A stretch of 14,021 nt of DNA, from the NCBI GenBank assembly GCA_936941515.1, contig CAKZJI010000160.1:1-14021 (forward strand), written 5' to 3'. This document shows, one piece after another, positions 1 through 6,659 of this stretch (position 1 is its first letter; the number at the start of each line of letters is the position of its first letter). Source of the stretch: an uncultured Propionibacteriaceae bacterium. GTDB lineage: Bacteria > Actinomycetota > Actinomycetes > Propionibacteriales > Propionibacteriaceae. The translations under genes were made by a program, and so were the position numbers. The notes under the pieces were generated by a model. The model did not search any database. It was not told the origin of the DNA and saw nothing but the letters and a program-made list of their open reading frames with translations.

Positions 1-443
1 CGCGCGATCAGGCGTCGCCCGCCGAAAACGCTTCGAACAGCATCCTCCGCCCTCAACTTGGCCTGAGCATAGTCCAAGGCGACTGGGGACTCAGGCAATG
101 CCACGAGAGGGGCGGACTCATCAGCCCCAGCCGGCGCCGGCCAGGCATAGACTGACCGGCTCGACACGTACTGGTAGCACGAAGTCCGGTCGGCAAGTCT
201 GTCGACAGCATTCACAACGGCTTCCGGGGATCCTGACCAAGTATCGATGACGCAGTCCCAGGTGTGCTGCCCCAGAGCGTCTAAGGCTGAGTTGTCTCTA
301 CGATCTGCCACGATAGACTCCGCCCCCGGGGGCGGAGCATGATGTCCGGCATGCAGGCATGTCACTAACCAACCACGTTGCAGCGCCTGGGTGGCCACCG
401 TATAGCCTAGGAACTGCGTGCCACCGAGAACCAGCAAGGACAC
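1..443 (-). CDS. NAD(P)-dependent epimerase/reductase-like protein (3' end outside window)
   Basis: I translated this by hand; it runs off the left edge, leaving the first 147 residues. It opens with a Rossmann nucleotide-binding motif, LLVLGGTQFLGYTVA, matching the GGTxFLG signature of the epimerase/dehydratase branch of extended SDR enzymes. A strand ending YVSSRSVYA carries the usual SxSVY segment, and LDYAQAKLRAED supplies the catalytic YxxxK. These enzymes act on nucleotide-sugar or similar substrates in the cytoplasm; the substrate cannot be read here. I chose GTG at 443 because GGAGGG (458-453) lies 9 nt upstream; an adjacent in-frame TTG at 446 sits 6 nt from the same site and is equally possible. 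Codons look less G/C-rich than in the neighbouring operon, which may hint at separate acquisition. The fold assignment is firm, the function is not. Confidence 0.8.
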   Translation of the reverse strand, partial: MSLLVLGGTQFLGYTVATQALQRGWLVTCLHAGHHAPPPGAESIVADRRDNSALDALGQHTWDCVIDTWSGSPEAVVNAVDRLADRTSCYQYVSSRSVYAWPAPAGADESAPLVALPESPVALDYAQAKLRAEDAVRSVFGGRRLIA

Positions 444-542
444 CAAATCAATCCCTCCTCACAGCATTAGCGTCGGTCAATTGCAGGCGTTTCTAGTCAT
501 GGCCATCAGTCCGAAGGACCGGGTGAGCTTGGAAGATTATTC

Positions 543-570
543 CTAGCCATAAGCGACCGGCTGCGGCTAG
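543..570. repeat. Spaced inverted repeat CTAGCC...GGCTAG
   Basis: Perfect 6-bp arms (543-548 and 565-570) are separated by 16 bp, about 100-125 bp upstream of the epimerase-like gene. It could be an operator or an RNA stem-loop. Arms this short can arise by chance. Confidence 0.3.
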
Positions 571-580
571 ATGGCACGCT

Positions 581-610
581 ACCCTACCGGCAGTGTCAGT
601 GTCATAGGGT
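581..610. repeat. Spaced inverted repeat ACCCTA...TAGGGT
   Basis: Perfect 6-bp arms (581-586 and 605-610) flank 18 bp that contain a short tandem CAGTGT CAGTGT. It lies 10 bp from the previous inverted repeat, so the two may form one structured or protein-bound region. Function is unknown. Confidence 0.3.
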
Positions 611-857
611 CATGGCGACAGTAGTTGTCCTGCGCACCGGACTGAGTTGGCTGAAGGACGTGAGGCAGTCAGGAAAAACCATGCCAACGCTGAGGAAGTG
701 CGCTGAAGAAGCTCAGGTTCGTGGCGAAGGCATGCGCCGGGGGCTGCACGATCCAGAGTTCCTCACACGGCACCTCGCCTCACTCTCCCCCTCCCGCTCA
801 TGCCCAACCGGCTGAGGCGGACTTGGATGCCGGGGAAGCTGAGGAAGGACGAGCCGG

Positions 858-875
858 CCGACGGTTACCCGTCGG
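858..875 (-). terminator. Hairpin spanning the jetC stop codon (candidate terminator)
   Basis: CCGACGG and CCGTCGG form a perfect 7-bp GC-rich stem around a 4-nt loop that contains the jetC TAA stop. No U-tract follows on the minus strand, so it is at best an atypical or Rho-assisted terminator. It could equally be a 3'-end stabilising structure. Confidence 0.3.
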
Positions 876-3800
876 TCTGTGGCGGCTCCGCTGCCTCTTC
901 CTCGGTCTCCACCACTTGCAGCGGTTGGATGTACGAGAACCCTGTCTCATCGTTCTTTGTGACAGCGAGGATCAAGTCCATGTGGGGTTCCAGGGCCGTC
1001 ACCTTGTCCAGCGGGGCCCCCACTATGAGCTGGAATCCCAGGCCCCGCCAGGCCCGTACCGCGCGGAATGCGAACTCACCATCGGCCTTGATGAAGCCCT
1101 CGTCCAGCAGGACCGGGGCGAATCGCGGCCTCGTCCTCGTCTCGTCGCCCAGCTGGTATCTCAGGGCCGCCCCGACGATGAACGAGACAAGCTCCTGCGT
1201 CTCGCCGCCGCTCTTGCCTCCCAGCGACGAATAGGTGCTCAAGACCGTTCCGGCCTCGTCGACCTTCGTTGCGCTGACCTCGATGTGGCGGCGGACGTCG
1301 AGGAGGTCATCGCGGCCCGCATCCTGCTCGACCAGACGCCCGACGAACGCGCGGAGCCGCTGGAAGCGGTCATCCAGCTGCTCCTCGGCCCAGTCGGCGC
1401 CGACATCTGACGACAGCTCCCGCAGTTCCCGGCGGAACACCCCCAGCGACTGCGGCCGCAATTCCCGGACGGTGATCCGCAGCCGATCAGACCGGGCCCC
1501 GAACGGCAGCCGCCCGAGGATCTCGTTGACGGGCTCGAGACGGTCGTGGATGTCCTCCAGAGCCTCCTCGAATGCATCGCCCAGCAGCTTCAGGTCGTGG
1601 CCGCTCCACTCCTGAAAATGCAACCGGAACTCCTTCCGCCGCTCGAACAGCCCATGCCGCACGATGCCGTCGAGGATCGCCGCATACTCCGGGTACGCGA
1701 CGGGGCTCACACCGCGGTTCGGATCCGGCCAACGGTCGTTGAACCGTTCGAACAGGCCCTGCAGCTGCTCACCGAGCCGTTGCGCCCGCTGCGACTCCGT
1801 CGCCGATTCAACGCGCAGCCGTCGCCCCAGATCGCGCGCCTGATCCGTGAAGCTCCGCCACGAGGCCGCCCCGAGCGCCGCATCAAGGTGCTCCTCGTCG
1901 TCGTCAGACAGCTCAACCTGGTCTGCCAAGTCTTCGATGGCATCGGCGACGGCGTCACTGCGTTCGACGATCTCACCATGCTCACCGCGGGCCGCCTCAA
2001 GCGCATCCCACGCCCGGTGGTAGCCCGTCCGTGCGACCTCCTGCTTCGCGAGCAGGTCATCAAGGCGCTGTTGCAGCGCAGCAAGGACATCGGAGTTCCC
2101 GACGAGCTCAGCGTGCCGGGACTTCAGGTCCACCAGTTCAGCATCAACGGTGGCGACATCGATGCTCGTCCACGTCGTCGCCAGCACCACCTGATGGGCC
2201 GCGACCTGCTCCCCCAGCTCAGCGGTACGGTGGTCGAGGTCACGGATCTGCGAGGCCAGCTCCTCTTGGCGGGCGACGACATCCTGCAGCTCGTCGCGGA
2301 TCTCCTGCACGCGCGTCGCAGTGTTGAAGCCGAGGATGAACCGCTGTCCGCGGGTGCGGCCGTGCGCGCCACGCCGCCCCGACGCCACCTGGCCACGGAT
2401 CGTCACGGCCGGCTCGTCGCCGCCGAGATCCGCGACATCAACACATCGGTGGTCGAAGCCCCGCCGCGAGACGCGGCGCTGCACCCACCCGGCGAACGGA
2501 GAGTCAGCCCTGAACCGCAGCCTCCCGGACAGGTAACGATCATCACCATCATCCGTGATCGGCAGGCCCACCTCGACACCCTCGAAGTTGATGCGGCGCT
2601 CCAGGTCGAGCGAGTCGATGCGGCGCCGGATCTCGGCCTGACGGCGCTGGTCAAGCAACAGCGTCAGACCGACGCCCCGCAGCGTCACCTCCGCCGCCAG
2701 CCGCCACGCCTCGTATTCGGCTCTGAGATCCATGAGCTCGGCAGCAAAGGGGAGGTCGCGGGGGCTGAGCCCGCATGCCTCAGCAATCTGGTTGCGGGCA
2801 CGGTCGTAGTCAACGGGGACGAGACCGTCGCGTCCCCGCAGCGACTCGTATTCATCACGCAGCCGGTCAACCTCCGCGACGAGCCCGGGCCGCGCCTCAA
2901 CGAGGGCGTCGCGTCGGTCCTGGAGGGCCGCGCGCTGCTCGGGCGCAGCGCTGAGGAACGTCCGGGCGCGACCTCGGAGCGCGTCGAACTCGGTTTCGTC
3001 CCGATATTGAACGCCGAGCGCCCGGACCTGCCCGTCGAACTCAGCCCTTGATGTGGTGACACGCTCCAGCCGCGCCCCTGTCTCCTGGATTTCAGCAGCA
3101 AGACGCTCCACAGCGCCGCCGCCCTCAGCGCGGATCTGCTCCTCAACAGCCTTGACGTCACGTTCGCAGCGGGCAAGGGTTTCGCGGGCGGCGTCAAGGG
3201 CGGAGGTGGCGTCAGCGCGGAGGGCCCGGTTGTCGTCCTCAGCCTGCCGCAGTGCACGGGCTTCGGCGCGGAGCCGCCACATGTGGAACGGCGTGCGTTC
3301 GCCTCCGGCGACGACGCCATAGCGGTCGAGGCGTTCGACGCGCTCCCGGGCCTCCTGGTATTCCTCGTGGAGCTCAGGGATGGGGTCGAGGATCTGCTTC
3401 TTCTCGGCGTCGGTCTCCAGATCCCGGTAGGACTGGTCGAGGCTGGCGAACTGTGCGAGGACCCTCGCAGCCGCGTCGTAGGTTTTGGGGCGTTCGAGGA
3501 CGAGTTCCTTGTAGAGGCGGTCGACGGTGCGAACCTGGTGGCCGGCCTGGATGCGCGCCAGCAGACGGAGGGCGCGTTCGCCCTCGCCGGCGGTGCCGAT
3601 GCCGAGGCGTGAGGTGACGGTGTCGAAGAAACGGGTGAGGGTGTCATGGTGTTCGATCGCTGGGAAGCGGGAGCGCATGGCACGCGGATCGAAGCGACCG
3701 GCGGCGAACTCCTCAAGCTCGGCGAGGTCGATGTCCGCCCCGAGGGTGAACAGCTTCATCGCGACGTCGCTGGGGTGCGTCGCGCCGACAGGCACCCAGT

Positions 3801-4212
3801 ATGTGCGCAACGGCGTGAATCGGCGACCGAAGTCATCTTGGAACGTCATCGCCAGGGCACCCCAGACGGGAGCGCCGTCACCTCGGAGGGCCTGGTCGGA
3901 GCCGTCGACACCGGTGTCACGCTTGCCCTTGAGGTAGGTGAGGACGTTGCGCTGCGTGACATCGCGGGCACGACCCGTCGTCGCATTGTTGGAGGCTCCG
4001 TTGAACGGCACCGCCGACGGCATCATCAGGGCCGTGTATGCGTCGAGAAGGGTGCTTTTGCCGGTGCCGGAGGCGCCGGAGATAAGGGTGCCGCCGTCGG
4101 AGAAGTCGACGTGCGTGTGGCCATGGAAGCCACCCCAGTTCACGAGTTGGAGTGCGCGGGCTCGCCACTGAAGGGTCTCGTCGCTGAACCCGGGAAGCGC
4201 GGCCTCACTCAT
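865..4212 (-). CDS. jetC: JetC / MksB-type SMC-like ATPase of a Wadjet-family complex
   Basis: This 1115-residue ATPase is the motor subunit of a Wadjet/MksBEF complex, a bacterial SMC machine that extrudes DNA loops and, in full Wadjet, restrains circular plasmids. Walker A is GASGTGKST (residues 46-54). The C-terminal head has the ABC signature LGGKSGGETQ (997-1006) and Walker B VLLDE (1034-1038), with E1038 as the expected catalytic glutamate. Between the heads are long charged, heptad-like arms (about 200-510 and 640-900) around a globular hinge-like segment near 535-630. All ATPase motifs are intact and the length fits JetC. The start ATG is 6 nt after AGGAGG and overlaps the jetB end by 8 bp, implying translational coupling. 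No jetD follows, which is unusual for this family. It could also be called MksB; the two names cover one superfamily. Confidence 0.92.
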   Translation of the reverse strand: MSEAALPGFSDETLQWRARALQLVNWGGFHGHTHVDFSDGGTLISGASGTGKSTLLDAYTALMMPSAVPFNGASNNATTGRARDVTQRNVLTYLKGKRDTGVDGSDQALRGDGAPVWGALAMTFQDDFGRRFTPLRTYWVPVGATHPSDVAMKLFTLGADIDLAELEEFAAGRFDPRAMRSRFPAIEHHDTLTRFFDTVTSRLGIGTAGEGERALRLLARIQAGHQVRTVDRLYKELVLERPKTYDAAARVLAQFASLDQSYRDLETDAEKKQILDPIPELHEEYQEARERVERLDRYGVVAGGERTPFHMWRLRAEARALRQAEDDNRALRADATSALDAARETLARCERDVKAVEEQIRAEGGGAVERLAAEIQETGARLERVTTSRAEFDGQVRALGVQYRDETEFDALRGRARTFLSAAPEQRAALQDRRDALVEARPGLVAEVDRLRDEYESLRGRDGLVPVDYDRARNQIAEACGLSPRDLPFAAELMDLRAEYEAWRLAAEVTLRGVGLTLLLDQRRQAEIRRRIDSLDLERRINFEGVEVGLPITDDGDDRYLSGRLRFRADSPFAGWVQRRVSRRGFDHRCVDVADLGGDEPAVTIRGQVASGRRGAHGRTRGQRFILGFNTATRVQEIRDELQDVVARQEELASQIRDLDHRTAELGEQVAAHQVVLATTWTSIDVATVDAELVDLKSRHAELVGNSDVLAALQQRLDDLLAKQEVARTGYHRAWDALEAARGEHGEIVERSDAVADAIEDLADQVELSDDDEEHLDAALGAASWRSFTDQARDLGRRLRVESATESQRAQRLGEQLQGLFERFNDRWPDPNRGVSPVAYPEYAAILDGIVRHGLFERRKEFRLHFQEWSGHDLKLLGDAFEEALEDIHDRLEPVNEILGRLPFGARSDRLRITVRELRPQSLGVFRRELRELSSDVGADWAEEQLDDRFQRLRAFVGRLVEQDAGRDDLLDVRRHIEVSATKVDEAGTVLSTYSSLGGKSGGETQELVSFIVGAALRYQLGDETRTRPRFAPVLLDEGFIKADGEFAFRAVRAWRGLGFQLIVGAPLDKVTALEPHMDLILAVTKNDETGFSYIQPLQVVETEEEAAEPPQTDG

Positions 4213-4981
4213 CGTCGTCCTCCTGATCCATGCCGGGTTCGTCCAAGGGCCTCTCGTCGACGAGGGGTTTCTGAGCGGCGCGCGCCTCAGCGAGGGCTGC
4301 GGCCTCCTCAGGGTCGAGGTCGATCAGGGCCGGCTCTTCGGATTCGTGGGTGTTGTTGGCGCGCGCCAGCCAGTCGAGGAGCTCAGTGAGGCGGCTGAGA
4401 GGCAGCAGCGTCTCAATGGCCGGGGAGATGACGAGGCGGTCCTCCTCGGCGGTGCGCTCCAGGAGACCCATGGTCCGCAGGCTCTCGACGGCGTTGCGGG
4501 CGCGGGTTTCGTCACCGTAGACATCTGTCGCGGTCTCAGGCCGGTAGCGGGCGATGGCATCAAGGCATTCCTGCCGGTCGACACGGACACGGTCGCCGGG
4601 TTCGCTGAGGAATCTCTGACGCAGAAACACCAGCAAAATGGTCTCCTCGCGGCTATAGGAGGTGTCGCGCAGAAGGGTGGGGAAGCGTCGCGCAACCTCC
4701 GAGCGAACCTGCACCTTGTAGGCGACGCCGCGATCCACGTCGAGAACGAGGTCCAGGAACAGATCGTTGAGGCGGCTGCGGATGATGCCACGATGCGCCA
4801 GGAGAGTCTCCCAGGCACGCGGCTGGTGCTTTTCGGTCAGCATGGGACGCCGCAGGAGGGAGGCAAGGCATTGCCGCACGTCGAGCGGAAGCTCACCCTC
4901 GTCGCCCTCGAACAGCGACCAGCCGGTCTGCTCGTCCTCAATGGCCTCGGGGTCGACGAAACCGTCGTCTGGGTCAGTCAT
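4205..4981 (-). CDS. jetB: JetB / MksE-type subunit (DUF4194)
   Basis: This 258-residue protein matches DUF4194, the KITE-like winged-helix subunit that binds the kleisin in Wadjet/Mks complexes. The core, roughly residues 35-205, contains the family-like stretches LDVRQCLASLLRRP, SREETILLVFLRQRF and a late LESLRTMGLLE-like winged-helix region. The N-terminal 25 and C-terminal 45 residues are acidic and low in complexity, ending in a D/E run. Its ATG overlaps the jetA stop in an ATGA junction, with AGGAG 5 nt upstream. Its own stop overlaps the jetC start by 8 bp. This gap-free order A-B-C is the canonical operon order. It has no catalytic role by itself; the assignment rests on sequence character plus position. 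Confidence 0.88.
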   Translation of the reverse strand: MTDPDDGFVDPEAIEDEQTGWSLFEGDEGELPLDVRQCLASLLRRPMLTEKHQPRAWETLLAHRGIIRSRLNDLFLDLVLDVDRGVAYKVQVRSEVARRFPTLLRDTSYSREETILLVFLRQRFLSEPGDRVRVDRQECLDAIARYRPETATDVYGDETRARNAVESLRTMGLLERTAEEDRLVISPAIETLLPLSRLTELLDWLARANNTHESEEPALIDLDPEEAAALAEARAAQKPLVDERPLDEPGMDQEDDDE

Positions 4982-6462
4982 TGGTTCTCCTTGCGTGGGC
5001 GAAGGTCAGCGGCGGTGACGTGAAGCCGCGGCAGCATCAGCTCGCGGACGGTGCCGTCGGGGCGGATGGCCTGGACAGCGGCAATTCCAACATCTTGGCC
5101 ATCCCACAGGCCGAGGCGCGTGAGGACCTGGAGGAGGCCGAGGACTTCAACGGGTCGGCGCAGGCCGGCGGGGAGGGTGTTGAATGCGTCTCCGACAGTC
5201 GTGATCTCCGGGTCGGCGAGGGCGTCGACGAGCGCGGCGCGCACCTCCTGCAGCAATGGCCCGCCGTAGCGACGGACGGCGTCGAGCGAGGGCGGGGCGG
5301 GGGCGTCGGAGATGCGCTCAAGGGCGGCGGGTGGCAGCTCACTGGCGGGGTCGTGGAAGCGGGTGCGAAGGTGATCTACGTCGAGTCGACCGGGCATCCA
5401 GTCCATGGGGACCTGGTCGCGGGGTCGAGCGTCCCTCATCCATGCCGCGAGTTCCTGGTCAAGGCGACGCAGCACCTTCTCAACCTCACGTCCAGTGGTG
5501 GAGTCGAGGTTGGCGAGGTGGTCGGCGAGGGCGCGGGAGGCTTTGTGCTGCCGCTCCTGGACGCTGCGCAGCCCGGCTCTGAGCGTCGCGGGGGCTGCGA
5601 GAAAGTCCTGGCGCTCACGCTGGCTCAGCGACCGGGCGAACGGGTGGGCGAGGATGGCGCGCAGATTGGCTCGGAACTGCGCGAGGAGGTCCTCGTCGTG
5701 GAGGATCGCGAGGGCCCCCTCGAATGCGCGGCCCTGTTCCGTCGCTGAGATGAGTTCCTTGCTGGCGGTCAGGTAATCGTCGAGGACTTCGCCTTTGGGG
5801 CGTTCCTCGTCACGGAAGTCGGCGATCATGCGACGGTGGATGCGGTCGATGTCCTCCTCGACGCGGCGGAAGTCGCCGGGAAGCTGCGTCAAGAGGTTGC
5901 GGACGTTGATGTAGCCGCTGAGGATCTGCTCATCGCTTGCCGCCATGACCTCGCCGCCATCAATGAGTCGCTGGCGTTCGGCGGTCAGGCGGGCGATCTC
6001 GTCGTCGAGGGCCGTGATGCGGGCGTCACGGTCGGGAACGGCTTCATGGGCGGTGCGGGCGACGGCCTCGACGATCGTCGTCAGCCGCGACTCGCTCAGC
6101 AGCGCCCGGTCGCGCGCCAGCTCGTCGAAGATCCGCTGCGCGGCGAGGGCGCTGGAGGTCAGCTCGTACATTTCGTCGCCGTCGTCCCCGGGAAGACGCC
6201 GCAGCCAGCCCTCCCGCATCCATGACCGGCACAGGCCCTGGCCGCTGGCACCGGGTGGGAGATCGTGGCCGAGGGTCCCGAGTTCCTGCAGGTGGGCGTC
6301 GACGCGGGAATGGAGGCGGTCCGCCGCGACCTGCTGGGCATGCTGCCCAAACTCGACGCCGAAGACGGCCAGCGCGAGCGCCGACCACTTGTAGGTGACC
6401 AGCCGGAGGGTCGGCCCCTCTCCGGCTTCCTTGAGCCGGGTGATCTCCGACGCAATGCTCAC
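4978..6462 (-). CDS. jetA: JetA / MksF-type kleisin subunit (DUF3375)
   Basis: First gene of the operon, 494 residues from the GTG I prefer. DUF3375 proteins are the kleisin-like subunits that bridge the JetC heads and bind JetB. The N-terminus, SIASEITRLKEAGEGPTLRL, is the family's usual opening, followed by a winged-helix-like region. A helical middle includes SGYINVRNLLTQLPGDFRRVEEDIDR and the DFRDEERPKGEVLDDYL block typical of DUF3375. The C-terminal part is a second wing-like domain. The frame stays open to an ATG at 6645, but that 61-residue extension is proline-rich and unlike the family. The GTG at 6462 has a strong ribosome-binding site and the family-like start. The promoter must lie in 6463-6659, shared with the divergent protease. 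Confidence 0.9.
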   Translation of the reverse strand: MSIASEITRLKEAGEGPTLRLVTYKWSALALAVFGVEFGQHAQQVAADRLHSRVDAHLQELGTLGHDLPPGASGQGLCRSWMREGWLRRLPGDDGDEMYELTSSALAAQRIFDELARDRALLSESRLTTIVEAVARTAHEAVPDRDARITALDDEIARLTAERQRLIDGGEVMAASDEQILSGYINVRNLLTQLPGDFRRVEEDIDRIHRRMIADFRDEERPKGEVLDDYLTASKELISATEQGRAFEGALAILHDEDLLAQFRANLRAILAHPFARSLSQRERQDFLAAPATLRAGLRSVQERQHKASRALADHLANLDSTTGREVEKVLRRLDQELAAWMRDARPRDQVPMDWMPGRLDVDHLRTRFHDPASELPPAALERISDAPAPPSLDAVRRYGGPLLQEVRAALVDALADPEITTVGDAFNTLPAGLRRPVEVLGLLQVLTRLGLWDGQDVGIAAVQAIRPDGTVRELMLPRLHVTAADLRPRKENQ

Positions 6463-6468
6463 TCGTTG

Positions 6469-6476
6469 CTCCTCCC
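6469..6476 (-). promoter_or_regulatory. Ribosome-binding site deciding the jetA start
   Basis: GGGAGGAG on the minus strand, 6 nt before the GTG at 6462. It is the reason for choosing the 494-residue JetA over the longer reading frame that begins at 6645. Confidence 0.7.
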
Positions 6477-6600
6477 GCTGACCCGTACACCTTAGATGAG
6501 CCTCGCCTCCGTGGCGTGTCAATTCGTGGGCGAGGGTCCGGGCTGTGTCTGATGTGCGCGCGTCTGCCTGGGGCCCTCGAACGTCCCCAGAGATTCGCCA

Positions 6601-6622
6601 ATCCCCGAAATTTGTCGGGGGT
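6601..6622. repeat. Inverted repeat upstream of the protease, possible operator
   Basis: CCCCGA (6603-6608) and TCGGGG (6615-6620) form a perfect 6-bp palindrome around AATTTG. One wobble and one further pair extend it to 6601-6622. It ends 37 bp before the protease ATG and about 140 bp upstream of jetA, a suitable place for a repressor site or a 5'-UTR hairpin. Function is inferred from position only. Confidence 0.4.
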
Positions 6623-6659
6623 GGCTGGTTGACTGGAGGCATCAAGCAAAGGAGTCTCT

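Larger units (their letters stand above)
444..864. other. 421-bp stretch without a convincing gene
   Basis: This separates the end of jetC from the start of the epimerase-like gene, both on the minus strand. All three minus-strand frames after the jetC stop were read. They hit stops within 22 to 50 codons and show nothing like the DUF3322 or Toprim/DUF2220 parts of JetD. Short plus-strand open frames have no ribosome-binding site and unconvincing composition. It should hold the jetC terminator and the epimerase promoter. No clear -35/-10 pair stands out, although TTGACC occurs near the ribosome-binding site on the minus strand. Two spaced inverted repeats are listed separately. Confidence 0.6.
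6463..6659. promoter_or_regulatory. Divergent intergenic region between jetA and the subtilase gene
   Basis: These 197 bp must contain both divergent promoters. I see no good -35/-10 pair on either strand; TTGACT at 6628-6633 lacks a matching -10. The clearest element is the inverted repeat at 6601-6622, listed separately. The protease has AAAGGAG ending 5 nt before its ATG. Confidence 0.5.

Noticed and set aside
612..815. 67-codon plus-strand open frame in the region between jetC and the epimerase
   Set aside because: No ribosome-binding site, no recognisable protein and irregular codon use.
444..864. Possible jetD remnant after jetC
   Set aside because: All three minus-strand frames were read; none shows JetD-like sequence and all stop within about 50 codons.
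1546..3051. A 501-codon open frame on the plus strand, plus many others opposite jetC
   Set aside because: They are antisense shadows of jetC, caused by high GC. Their translations are repetitive and low in complexity, while the minus frame has intact Walker and signature motifs.
6463..6645. Longer JetA beginning at the ATG at 6645
   Set aside because: The extension is proline-rich, unlike DUF3375 N-termini. The GTG at 6462 has a strong ribosome-binding site and the family-like start.
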